From: JBOGOC01 sp050747525
Lineage (GTDB): Bacteria > Acidobacteriota > Polarisedimenticolia > JACPZX01 > DASXTC01
Direction of reading: 5' to 3'
Length of the DNA stretch: 51,243 nt
NCBI GenBank assembly: GCA_050747525.1
Contig: JBOGOC010000006.1
Coordinates: forward strand, 1-51,243
Shown: piece by piece, positions 31,539 through 39,787 of the stretch
How the letters are laid out: every line of letters begins with the position of its first letter
Numbering within the stretch: the first letter of the stretch is position 1
Position numbers and translations under genes: made by a program
The notes under the pieces: model-generated
Database searches by the model: none
Told to the model about the DNA's origin: nothing
What the model saw: only the letters and a program-made list of their open reading frames with translations

Positions 31539-32852
31539 ATGGCTCGACGCCGCATTGTGATCATGGGAGCCGCCGGAAGGGACTTCCACAACTTCAACGT
31601 GGCGTTTCGTGGCGACCCGGACAGCGAGGTGGTGGCCTTCACCGCCACTCAGATCCCCAACATCGCGGACCGCCGTTACCCGGCGGAGCTGGCCGGCCCC
31701 CTCTACCCACAGGGGATCCCCATTCACGAGGAGCGATCGCTCACCGAACTGATCGCGCGCGAGAAGGTGCAGGAAGTCATCTTCGCCTACAGCGACGTCT
31801 CCCACGAGTACGTCATGCACCAGGCCTCCACGGTCCTGGCGGCGGGAGCCGATTTCCGCCTCATGGGGGCCGACGCCACCATGCTGGAAGCCAGGGTCCC
31901 CGTGGTCTCCATCTGCGCCGTGCGCACGGGAAGCGGCAAGAGCCAGACCACGCGCAAGGTCTGCCAGGTGCTGGCGGGGATGGGCAAGCGCGTGGTGGCG
32001 GTGCGGCACCCGATGCCCTACGGCGATCTGGTGCGCCAGAAGGTCCAGCGCTTCGCCACATTCGAGGACCTCGACCGCCAGGAGTGCACCATCGAGGAGC
32101 GCGAGGAGTACGAGCCCCACCTGCGCAGGGGCACCATCGTCTATGCCGGGGTCGACTACGGCGAGATCCTGAAGCGGGCCCAGGAGGAGGCGGACGTCGT
32201 CGTGTGGGACGGCGGCAACAACGACCTGCCCTTCTACAAGCCGAGGCTGGAGATCGTGGTGGCCGACCCGCATCGCCCCGGCCATGAGCTGACCTACCAT
32301 CCGGGAGAGACCAACCTCCGCAGGGCGCACGTCATCGTCATCAACAAGGTCAACTCCGCCTCACCCGAAGGGATCGCCAAGGTGAAGGCCAGCATCGCCC
32401 GGGTCAATCCAAAGGCCACGGTGATCGAGGCGGCCTCCCCGATCACGGTCGAGGACCCTGACGCCATCCGGGGCAAGCGGGTGCTGTGCATCGAGGACGG
32501 CCCCACCCTCACCCACGGCGAGATGACCTACGGGGCCGCGGTGGTCGCGGCGCGGCAGCATGGCGCGTCCGAGATCGTGGATCCCCGCAGTGCGGCGGTG
32601 GGGACCATCAAGGATGCGTTCATCCAGTACCCCGGCATCGGGCCGCTCCTCCCCGCGCTGGGATATGGAGGGCGCCAGATCGCCGACCTGCAGGCCACCA
32701 TCGAAAGGGTGTCCTGCGACCTGGTCCTGATCGGAACCCCGATCGACCTGCGCCGCCTGGTGACCTTCAGCAGGCCCGCGCAGACCGTGACCTACGACCT
32801 CGAGGAGACCGGGCGGCCCACACTGTCCGACATGCTGAAGCCGCTCTCGTGA
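31539..32852 (+). CDS. COG2403 P-loop GTPase (cyclic 2,3-diphosphoglycerate synthetase-like)
   Basis: A 437-residue protein. An N-terminal Rossmann-like part starts RRIVIMGAAGRDFHNFN. The P-loop RTGSGKSQTTRK follows at 129-140 (Walker A), and later VVVWDGGNNDLPFYKP and VIVINKVNSA supply Walker B and NK-type guanine-recognition elements. The family is annotated from a methanogen enzyme that makes cyclic 2,3-diphosphoglycerate, but bacterial members are uncharacterised as far as I know. It is co-transcribed with carbamate kinase (GTGA overlap) and ornithine carbamoyltransferase. A role linked to carbamoyl phosphate or citrulline metabolism is therefore more likely than osmolyte synthesis. That role is inference. 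Confidence 0.82.
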   Translation: MARRRIVIMGAAGRDFHNFNVAFRGDPDSEVVAFTATQIPNIADRRYPAELAGPLYPQGIPIHEERSLTELIAREKVQEVIFAYSDVSHEYVMHQASTVLAAGADFRLMGADATMLEARVPVVSICAVRTGSGKSQTTRKVCQVLAGMGKRVVAVRHPMPYGDLVRQKVQRFATFEDLDRQECTIEEREEYEPHLRRGTIVYAGVDYGEILKRAQEEADVVVWDGGNNDLPFYKPRLEIVVADPHRPGHELTYHPGETNLRRAHVIVINKVNSASPEGIAKVKASIARVNPKATVIEAASPITVEDPDAIRGKRVLCIEDGPTLTHGEMTYGAAVVAARQHGASEIVDPRSAAVGTIKDAFIQYPGIGPLLPALGYGGRQIADLQATIERVSCDLVLIGTPIDLRRLVTFSRPAQTVTYDLEETGRPTLSDMLKPLS

Positions 32853-33823
32853 AAGGGACGGGCACGCGCAAGCTCGTGGTGGTCGCCTTCGGCGGCAACG
32901 CGCTGGCGCGGCACGACGAGGACGGCACGCAGCGCCAGCAGCTGCGTCACGCCGCGGTGCTGGCACGGTCGCTCGTCCGTATCCTGAAAAAGGGTCACGA
33001 CCTGGTGCTGGTGCACGGCAACGGCCCGCAGGTCGGCACCCTTCTCGTTCAGGTCGAAGAAGCCAGCACCAAGGTCCCGCCCTCCTCCCTGGATGTCTGC
33101 GTCGCCCAGACCGAGGGGAGCATCGGCTTCATGCTCGAGACGGCCCTGCGCAACGAGATGGTGGTCGAGGGGATCGACCGGGAGGTCGTCTGCCTGCTCA
33201 CCCCCGTGGTGGTGGATCGCAAGGATCCCGCGCTCAGGAGCCCCAGCAAGCCGATCGGGCCCTTCTACACTCCCTACCGTGCGGCTCTCCTGCGCCGCAC
33301 GCGGCGCTGGAACATCGTGGAGGACTCAGGCCGGGGATGGCGCAAGGTCGTCGCCTCCCCCAGGCCCCTGAAGGTGATCAACCTGCCCGTGCTGCGCGCG
33401 CTGCTGGAATCGCATCACGTGGTCATCGCGGGCGGTGGAGGCGGCGTGCCGGTCATCGAAGACGCCTCCGGCAGGCTGCGCGGCATCGAGGCGGTGGTGG
33501 ACAAGGACCTCACCGCGTCCCTCATCGCCCGCGATCTGCACGCGGACCTCCTGCTGGTGCTCACCGACGTGGACCAGGTCTGGCTGAACTACGGGAAGAA
33601 GAACCAGCGGCCCATCCAGAAGATGTCCTTCAAGGAGGCCGAGCGCTACCTCAGGCGCGGCCAGTTCCCTCCGGGGAGCATGGGCCCGAAGGTGCAGGCG
33701 GCCATCGAGTTCACCCGCTCGACGGGCCATGACGTCCTCATCACATCACTGCGGCGCTGCGTCTCGGCCGTGATGGGCCGGGGCGGCACGCGGGTCACCG
33801 CGAAAGTGGAGCCACGCACATGA
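32849..33823 (+). CDS. arcC: Carbamate kinase
   Basis: A 324-residue amino-acid-kinase-fold protein. VVAFGGNAL at the N-terminus, LVHGNGPQVG, the AQTEGSIGFML segment and the VIAGGGGGVPVIED and AVVDKDLTASLIA motifs are those of ArcC. It interconverts carbamoyl phosphate plus ADP with carbamate plus ATP. GTG 32849 overlaps the GTPase stop, and its own stop overlaps argF (ATGA). The three proteins are thus made together. No arginine deiminase (arcA) is in the window, so the direction (ATP from citrulline, or carbamoyl phosphate supply) is open. Confidence 0.93.
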   Translation: MKGTGTRKLVVVAFGGNALARHDEDGTQRQQLRHAAVLARSLVRILKKGHDLVLVHGNGPQVGTLLVQVEEASTKVPPSSLDVCVAQTEGSIGFMLETALRNEMVVEGIDREVVCLLTPVVVDRKDPALRSPSKPIGPFYTPYRAALLRRTRRWNIVEDSGRGWRKVVASPRPLKVINLPVLRALLESHHVVIAGGGGGVPVIEDASGRLRGIEAVVDKDLTASLIARDLHADLLLVLTDVDQVWLNYGKKNQRPIQKMSFKEAERYLRRGQFPPGSMGPKVQAAIEFTRSTGHDVLITSLRRCVSAVMGRGGTRVTAKVEPRT

Positions 33824-34749
33824 ACCGCTTGAAAGGAAAAGATCTCCTGACGCTCCGGGACTACGGCATCGAGGAGGTCGCGCAGTTTCTGGAAAAGGCC
33901 GCCGACGTCAAGAAGAACCCGGGGGTGTACCGCAAGGCGCTCGACGGCAGGACGCTGGCCATGATCTTCGAGAAGCCGTCGCTCCGCACGCGGGTCACCT
34001 TCGAGACAGGCATGACCCAGCTGCACGGCCACGCGGTGTACATCTCGCCCTCGGACGCGGGCCTGGGAAAGCGCGAGAGCGTGCCCGACGTGGCGCGCAA
34101 CCTGGAGCGCTGGGTGGACGGCATCATGGCGCGCGTCTTCGCGCAGAAGACGGTGGAGGACCTGGCCGCGTATGCCCGCATCCCCGTCATCAACGGGCTG
34201 TCGGACGACTACCACCCCGTGCAGGCGCTGGCCGACTTCCAGACCATCCACGAGAAGGCCGGGACGTTCAAGGGCGTGAAGCTCGCCTACGTGGGAGATG
34301 GGAACAACGTGACCCACTCGCTGCTGCTGGCCGCCTCGCGCACCGGCGTGTCGATCTCGGTGGCCACGCCGCCGGGGTACGAGCCGCGCAAGGACATCGT
34401 GGAGGAGGCGGCGCGCACCGGGAAGCAGACCGGATGCGTGGTGGACGTTTCGAACGACCTCGCACGGGCGGTCAAGGGAGCCCACTTCGTCTACACCGAC
34501 GTGTGGGCGAGCATGGGCCAGGAGTCCGAGACCGAGAAGCGCAAGCAGATCTTCGCCCCCTTCCAGGTCAACGCCCGTCTGATGGCGATGGCCGGGACCG
34601 ATCCCTGGTTCCTGCACTGCCTGCCGGCGCACCGGGGCGACGAGGTGACCGACGAGGTGGCCGACTCTCCTCGATCGGTGATCTTCGACCAGGCCGAGAA
34701 CCGCCTCCATGCCCAGAAAGCGGTCATGGTCCTGCTGATGGGGGATTGA
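33820..34749 (+). CDS. argF: Ornithine carbamoyltransferase
   Basis: A 309-residue transferase. SLRTRVTFE (phosphate-binding SXRTR at residues 54-58), LSDDYHPVQALADFQT (HPXQ), DVWASMGQE (the SMG loop that binds ornithine in OTCases) and FLHCLPAHRGDE (HCLP). It makes citrulline from ornithine and carbamoyl phosphate, or runs in reverse in fermentation of citrulline. ATG in an ATGA overlap with arcC. The catabolic name arcB would apply if the cluster is degradative. It ends 8 bases before the convergent menG gene, and no terminator is seen between them. Confidence 0.94.
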   Translation: MNRLKGKDLLTLRDYGIEEVAQFLEKAADVKKNPGVYRKALDGRTLAMIFEKPSLRTRVTFETGMTQLHGHAVYISPSDAGLGKRESVPDVARNLERWVDGIMARVFAQKTVEDLAAYARIPVINGLSDDYHPVQALADFQTIHEKAGTFKGVKLAYVGDGNNVTHSLLLAASRTGVSISVATPPGYEPRKDIVEEAARTGKQTGCVVDVSNDLARAVKGAHFVYTDVWASMGQESETEKRKQIFAPFQVNARLMAMAGTDPWFLHCLPAHRGDEVTDEVADSPRSVIFDQAENRLHAQKAVMVLLMGD

Positions 34750-34757
34750 CGAGCCGT

Positions 34758-35441
34758 TCAGTCCGCCCGGCTTCCCTTGCAGCCGAGGTACAGAGCCGCG
34801 ATGCCGCGGGCGAAGTTGACGTGGCGGACGCGGCCGAACCCGGCCTCCACAAGGATTGTTTCCATCCTGGGCTGATCCGGAAACTGCTCGATGGACGAGC
34901 CCAGGTAGTCGTAGGCCGCACGGCGCCCGGAAAGAGCCGCCCCGATGGAGGGGACGGCCCAGCGCAGGTAGCCGCGGTAGATCCAGGGGAAGACAGTCCC
35001 GGTCGGGTGCGCGAACTCCAGGATCCCCGCCCGCCCTCCCGGACGCAGCACCCGCAGGATCTCCCGGAGGCCGGCGCCCAGATCGGCCAGGTTCCTGACG
35101 CCGAAGGCCACCGTCGCCACGTCGAAACGTCCGTCCGGGAAGGGTAGCCGCAGGCAGTCCGCTTCGGTCAGGCCGCGAGCTCCCTTGGCGGCGGCCAGCC
35201 TCAGCATCTCGGGCGAGAAATCGACCCCCACGACGCGGGCTCCCCGGGAGGCCATCTCCATGGCGAGATCTCCCGTCCCGCAGCACAGATCTGCGGCCAG
35301 CTCGCCGGGGGCGATGGCCAGCAGATCACATGTGCGTCGCCGCCAGGCCCTGTCGGTCCCCAGGCTCAGGACCCGGTTCAGGGTGTCGTAGCGACAGGCG
35401 ATGGCGCCGAACATGGCGCGGACTTCGTCGGCGGCGGGCAT
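34758..35441 (-). CDS. menG: Demethylmenaquinone/ubiquinone methyltransferase (UbiE/MenG/COQ5)
   Basis: A 227-residue class I SAM methyltransferase. VRAMFGAIACRYDTLNRVLSLGTDRAWRR is the UbiE N-terminal signature (seen at residues 7-35), DLCCGTGDLAMEMASRG motif I, VVGVDFSPEML motif II and LREILRVLRPGGRAGILEF later. It methylates demethylmenaquinone (or the ubiquinone precursor) in respiratory quinone synthesis. Without ubi genes nearby, menaquinone is the better guess. It lies 45 bases downstream of the FG-GAP gene on the same strand and is convergent with argF. No other men gene is present. Confidence 0.9.
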   Translation of the reverse strand: MPAADEVRAMFGAIACRYDTLNRVLSLGTDRAWRRRTCDLLAIAPGELAADLCCGTGDLAMEMASRGARVVGVDFSPEMLRLAAAKGARGLTEADCLRLPFPDGRFDVATVAFGVRNLADLGAGLREILRVLRPGGRAGILEFAHPTGTVFPWIYRGYLRWAVPSIGAALSGRRAAYDYLGSSIEQFPDQPRMETILVEAGFGRVRHVNFARGIAALYLGCKGSRAD

Positions 35442-35486
35442 GGCCGCGAGTCTACCATCGCCCGCCTCCGCACCACGACGCAGTCA

Positions 35487-38400
35487 TCACAAAGGTCCCA
35501 TCCCGCAGGCCTGGTTGCGGCCGGCCACGAGGAAGTAGAGGAGATCGCCCGGCGGCATCGGCACACTGAGCGCGGTCTCGCCGGCCGCTGATGTACCCAC
35601 CTCCATCGTGAACGCTCCGTTCGGAGCGGTGTCCTGCACGACCACGTACTCCTCGGCGCCCACTGCGGGATCCCACTGGAAGCGAAGACTCGGCGCGGGG
35701 CGCGTGGGGAGGATGTCGAGCTCGAGCGACAGGACGGGATCGGGCGGCTGCACGATGGTGAACGGTGCCGGAGCCGACATCGCGCCCACCCCCGAAGCGC
35801 AGGTCGTTTCCACGGCGACATCGTGCACCCCGGGCGCGAGGGTGTCCGGTATGGCGAACGTCTCCTCGCGGGCCCCGGCGACGGCCGCGCCGTCCAGGAA
35901 CCACTGGAATACCGGAGTCGACCCGTCGCCGCAGGACGATCCGGCGGCGTCGGCGAGAGCCGCGGCGCCACGGCAGAGGAGCGGCGGCACGTAGGCGACC
36001 GACAGCACCACCTGCGGCGCGCCGATGGCGTTGCATCCCACGAGCTGGATGTCGTCCACCATCCAGCCCAGGGAGCTGACCGAGCCGTCCGAGGAGAAGC
36101 CGAACTGCAGATCGACCGTGTCGGTGGGGTTGTTGAACAGATTGTGCACGCCGCCGTACCTCCAGAGCATCGTGCTGTCGGAAGGACTGAAGACTGTGCT
36201 GTACGGACCGCCCGTCCCCGTGGTGGAGAGCTGGACCTCCGCAACGTCCACGCCGATCTGCGTGCCGAGCCGCGACCAGAAGGTCAGACGCGCGTCGGCC
36301 GGGAAGTCCACGACCGTGGGAGCGAGCAGGCCGCCGGCGAAGCCGTTCGAGTACGAGCAGAGGTGCGCGTTGCCGTAATACCAGCCTCGCTCCCCCGCGT
36401 GCTGGTCGGGTTCGCATGTGTTCGTGGAGTTGTGCCAGTGGCCGGTGGGGGTCCACAGAGCCTTCGTCTGCTCGCCGTGCTCCTCGAAGATCGGCGTGGT
36501 GGGCAGGTACCTGACCAGGGTGGTCCCGGACATGATGTTGGCGTCGTTGCAGGAATAGGCGACGCCATGGGCGCCCGTCCTGTTCTCCAGGCCCACCACG
36601 GCGGAGGCGCCGTTGTCCAGGGTCGGGTCGCCGAATCGGATGTCCTTGTAGCGGAAGTGAATCTGGCCCGTGGTCTCGTGAAGGATGACCTCGAAGGTGA
36701 TCGTGCCAGGGTTGCTGGTGTGGGGGACGTCCTTGTACTCGACGATCAGCCGCCGGTAGGGGGCGGCTCCCTGGACCATGGTGAAGACGCCGCCTGCGGG
36801 AGAGCTGGCCCCCGGGTTCAGGTCGTCCCAGTAGGGCGCGATCAGATGGTTGGCCCCGGTGCCGTTCGGCATGCAGTCTTCAGGCAGCAGGGAGCCGGCG
36901 GCCGGCGCCGAGAGAGAGAGGAACCCGTCGCTCGACACGTACAGCGTGTTGAACTCCTCGGCGTAGAAGCGGAACGGAAAGCCGATCGGGATCTGGACGA
37001 GGCAGTCGTCGCATCCGAGAGGCAGCTTCTGGGCGCCCGGCAGCCCGAAGATGTCGACGTAGGGCCCCGTCGCTCCGGCCGGGGGCGAGAGGTAGTAGGT
37101 GTCGGACGGCTTGCCGTACCACAGATGGACCTCGCCGCCATCAGGACGGCTGTTGCCGATGCTGTCGGCCTCGAAGCCGGGGATCGCCAGATCGTCGAAT
37201 CCGTCCCGGTTCAGGTCCCCGGCCGCCAGCGCGCGTCCCGTGCCGTCGCACGGGTCCGGCCCGCGGTGGAAGGAGGTCGTGGACGAGCGATCCGCAAAGT
37301 CCTGATCGGTCCATGGGCCTGGCTGTCCATGGACGACCACGGCATGCCCCACGCCGCATCCGGCCGTCGCTCCGATCGTCAGATCCGGATAGCCGTCGCC
37401 GTTCAAGTCTCCAGTGGCCAGCGAGGATCCCAGAAGATCATTGACCTTGGCTCCCCACAGACGGACCACCCCCGGGGGAGGGAAGGCCAGATCGGTCGAC
37501 CCCCAGGGAGCCGGCCTCCCGTGCAGGACGTGCACCTCTCCTCCGTTGGATCGTGCGTTGCCGATGGACTCGCTCTCCGGGATCCCGATCGCCACGTCCT
37601 CGAAGCCGTCCCGGTTGAAATCAGCGGCCGCCAGGCCCCCCAGGCCCATGTGATCCCCGGCATCAGGCCCCCAGAGCGTGGCCACGCCTGCCGGTGGAGC
37701 CGCAAGATCGATATCGAGCAAGGGCATGCCCTGTCCGGGTATCAGATACAGCTCACCCGAGTTCAGGCGCGCGTTGCCGAGTCCGTCAGCGCCATGAGCG
37801 CTGACGAGGAGCTCCTCTTTCCCGTCGTCGTCGAGATCGGCCGGGACCGCCGTGAACCCGGCCTCGTCCGGGCCCTCGGCGCCCCACAGCCGGGTCACAC
37901 CCGGCGGCGGAGTCGCCAGATCCGTGTCGCCCCACAGGGGCCCCTTCCCATAGAAGATGTAGAACTCGCCGGCGGATGGGCGCGAATCGGCGATGGAATC
38001 CGCGAGAGGCGCTCCCACAATCGGGTCGTCGAAGCCGTCGCCGTTCAGATCGCCGCAGGCGATCGAGTAGCCGAACGAGTCGATGCTCTGCGCCCCCCAC
38101 CAGCGCGCCACGCCCGCCGGCGGGGTATCCAGCGACATGCCCGTGAGCATGGCCGGTCTTCCGTAGATCAGATAAGCCTCGCCAGCGGTCGGCCTCGCGT
38201 TGCCCACGGAATCGGCCGCCGGAGCACCGATGAGCAGATCGTCGAACCCATCGTTGTTGACGTCGCACATGGCCAGCGACTGCGGGCTCCAGCCGGCCTT
38301 GTCGTCATGGTCGGCCCCTTCGATCTCGACGATCAGGGGGGTCGGGAGAGCGAGGTCACGATCAATCCAGGTCTCGGCTCTCCCATAGATGAGGTAGACC

Positions 38401-39029
38401 ATGCCCGGCCGTGACAACGTGTTCGGGTCGAGCCAGTTGGACGAGACCGCGAGGTCGTCGTATCCGTCGCCGTTCACGTCCCCCATCGCGGACGCCCGGC
38501 CCAGCTCGTCGTCCGCCTTTGGCCCCCAGAGCGTCGCCTCCTGCTCCTCGAATCGCCGGATCGGATCGTGAATCAGGTCGTGGTCGAGCCGCCGGCCGGC
38601 CTTGAGCCGGAGGTCGAACGTCACGGGCGCCGTTCCGCCCTGCGAGATCTCCAGCCGGAGAGGGAGGACCGTGCCGCAGGGGAGGGCCTGGGCGAGCTGC
38701 AGCTCGAAGAAGGGCCCCGCGGGATAGACCGGGCCGGTCTGGGGCGGGATGTTCGGCCAGGTTGCCGTCGGGGTGGTGACCGTCACGCCGGGATGGGTCC
38801 CCACGTAGATTAACGTTCCCACGATCGATCCAGCCGTGACGCTGCCGTCGTTGAACAGACCTATCTCCAGGGCGGCCGTCTCTCCCGGCTCGATCCAGTC
38901 GTCGCCGTTTCCTCCCGAGAATTGCATGCCCGTGTACAGGAGCTTCGCCTGCGCCGCGGCGTGGGAAACGCCCGCGACCAGGATGAGCGCGGCGGCCAGG
39001 GCGGCCCTCGCGGCGTGTGATGCCATCAT
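35487..39029 (-). CDS. Secreted FG-GAP (integrin-alpha-like) beta-propeller protein
   Basis: A 1180-residue secreted protein. Signal peptide (hydrophobic core to about residue 22, cleavage near SHA/AAA), then a beta-sandwich-like region. Seven FG-GAP repeats span about residues 165-645, each with a DXNXDGXXD calcium loop (for example GDVNGDGYDDLAV, GDLNGDGFDDPIV, ADFNRDGFEDVAI). Most repeats are preceded by an LWG-type strand. Seven repeats would close one integrin-type propeller. Then come a nidogen-like region (IPIGFPFRFYAEEFNTLYVS), a MAM-like sandwich (LTFWSRLG, GWMVDDIQLVGC), an Ig-like domain and a terminal FnIII-like domain. No sorting signal or anchor is visible. GAGGTGAAGAG precedes the tandem ATGs. 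Probably an adhesin or extracellular matrix protein. Confidence 0.85.
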   Translation of the reverse strand: MMASHAARAALAAALILVAGVSHAAAQAKLLYTGMQFSGGNGDDWIEPGETAALEIGLFNDGSVTAGSIVGTLIYVGTHPGVTVTTPTATWPNIPPQTGPVYPAGPFFELQLAQALPCGTVLPLRLEISQGGTAPVTFDLRLKAGRRLDHDLIHDPIRRFEEQEATLWGPKADDELGRASAMGDVNGDGYDDLAVSSNWLDPNTLSRPGMVYLIYGRAETWIDRDLALPTPLIVEIEGADHDDKAGWSPQSLAMCDVNNDGFDDLLIGAPAADSVGNARPTAGEAYLIYGRPAMLTGMSLDTPPAGVARWWGAQSIDSFGYSIACGDLNGDGFDDPIVGAPLADSIADSRPSAGEFYIFYGKGPLWGDTDLATPPPGVTRLWGAEGPDEAGFTAVPADLDDDGKEELLVSAHGADGLGNARLNSGELYLIPGQGMPLLDIDLAAPPAGVATLWGPDAGDHMGLGGLAAADFNRDGFEDVAIGIPESESIGNARSNGGEVHVLHGRPAPWGSTDLAFPPPGVVRLWGAKVNDLLGSSLATGDLNGDGYPDLTIGATAGCGVGHAVVVHGQPGPWTDQDFADRSSTTSFHRGPDPCDGTGRALAAGDLNRDGFDDLAIPGFEADSIGNSRPDGGEVHLWYGKPSDTYYLSPPAGATGPYVDIFGLPGAQKLPLGCDDCLVQIPIGFPFRFYAEEFNTLYVSSDGFLSLSAPAAGSLLPEDCMPNGTGANHLIAPYWDDLNPGASSPAGGVFTMVQGAAPYRRLIVEYKDVPHTSNPGTITFEVILHETTGQIHFRYKDIRFGDPTLDNGASAVVGLENRTGAHGVAYSCNDANIMSGTTLVRYLPTTPIFEEHGEQTKALWTPTGHWHNSTNTCEPDQHAGERGWYYGNAHLCSYSNGFAGGLLAPTVVDFPADARLTFWSRLGTQIGVDVAEVQLSTTGTGGPYSTVFSPSDSTMLWRYGGVHNLFNNPTDTVDLQFGFSSDGSVSSLGWMVDDIQLVGCNAIGAPQVVLSVAYVPPLLCRGAAALADAAGSSCGDGSTPVFQWFLDGAAVAGAREETFAIPDTLAPGVHDVAVETTCASGVGAMSAPAPFTIVQPPDPVLSLELDILPTRPAPSLRFQWDPAVGAEEYVVVQDTAPNGAFTMEVGTSAAGETALSVPMPPGDLLYFLVAGRNQACGMGPL

Positions 39030-39070
39030 CTCTTCACCTCACGGCGTTCGGGGCAGGATCCGGATCGCCT

Positions 39071-39103
39071 CATGAATCGTTGAGTGGCCGTCATGGATTC
39101 ATG
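39071..39103. promoter_or_regulatory. Inverted repeat between the FG-GAP gene and the ECF sigma gene
   Basis: CATGAATC (39071-39078) and GATTCATG (39096-39103) are perfect 8-bp inverted arms with 17 bases between. Flanking GATCCGG on the left and CCGGATC on the right partly extend the symmetry with gaps. It lies 42 bases upstream of the FG-GAP start and 97 upstream of the sigma gene. Operator for a dimeric regulator or an RNA hairpin; undecided. Confidence 0.5.
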
Positions 39104-39146
39104 CGCCGGATCGGCCTGCCGGGGGCCACCTGCCGCATCGCGCCTC

Positions 39147-39175
39147 TTGTGAGGGAGGACCGATCGGCGTAGCAT
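39147..39175 (+). promoter_or_regulatory. Possible sigma-70 promoter of the ECF sigma gene
   Basis: TTGTGA (39147-39152), 17 bases, TAGCAT (39170-39175). Both boxes have about four consensus bases. The leader to GTG 39200 would be about 18 nt. Confidence 0.45.
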
Positions 39176-39199
39176 GAAAGTCCCCGTAGAAAGAGGCAC

Positions 39200-39787
39200 G
39201 TGTTGGTGGAAAACGTCAGAGATGCCGTGACGAAAGCTCTCGGACCGTCACGGAAGTTGGGGGCTGAGCTGGCCGATCAGCTGGTCCCGCTCGTGTACGA
39301 CGAGCTGCGGGCCATGGCCCGCCGCCAGCTCGCGGGCGAGCGGCGCGGCGTCCTGCTCGACACCACCGGCCTGGTGCACGAGGCCTACCTGCGTCTGGTG
39401 GACGAGGGGCGCGTCCCTGATCGGAATCGCGCCTACTTCTTCGGCGCCGCGGCGCTGGCGATGCGCCGCGTGCTGGTGGACGCGGCACGCCGGCGCAGGC
39501 GGCTCAAGCGAGGCGGCGGCGGTGAGGCGCTGAACCTCGACGCCGCGGGCGTGGCGGTCGAGGCGTACGCGGACGAGCTGCTCGACCTGGACGCGGCGCT
39601 GGCAGCTCTTTCCCTCGAGCACCCCCGGCAGGCGCGCGTGGTGGAGTGCCGCTTCTTCGGCGGACTGAGCGTCGAGGAAACTGCGGCGGCTCTCGATATC
39701 GCCCCGCGGAGCGTGAAGAGAGACTGGACGATGGCGCGGGCCTGGCTCTACCGGGCGTTGCACGGATCCGGGAAGGGACGGGCATGA
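39200..39787 (+). CDS. ECF sigma factor, PF07638/TIGR02999 type
   Basis: A 195-residue sigma-70-family factor. Region 2 has LVPLVYDELRAMARRQL, TTGLVHEAYLRLV and NRAYFFGAAALAMRRVLVD, which is the TIGR02999 signature. A basic patch (ARRRRRLKRGGGG) links to region 4, where LSVEETAAALDIAPRSVKRDW is the helix-turn-helix that reads the -35 box. GTG 39200 is the longest start. TTG 39203 and GTG 39206 are spaced better from AGAGG at 39192-39196. The stop overlaps the kinase gene as ATGA, so the kinase is its likely signalling partner. No anti-sigma factor is nearby. Confidence 0.88.
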   Translation: MLVENVRDAVTKALGPSRKLGAELADQLVPLVYDELRAMARRQLAGERRGVLLDTTGLVHEAYLRLVDEGRVPDRNRAYFFGAAALAMRRVLVDAARRRRRLKRGGGGEALNLDAAGVAVEAYADELLDLDAALAALSLEHPRQARVVECRFFGGLSVEETAAALDIAPRSVKRDWTMARAWLYRALHGSGKGRA

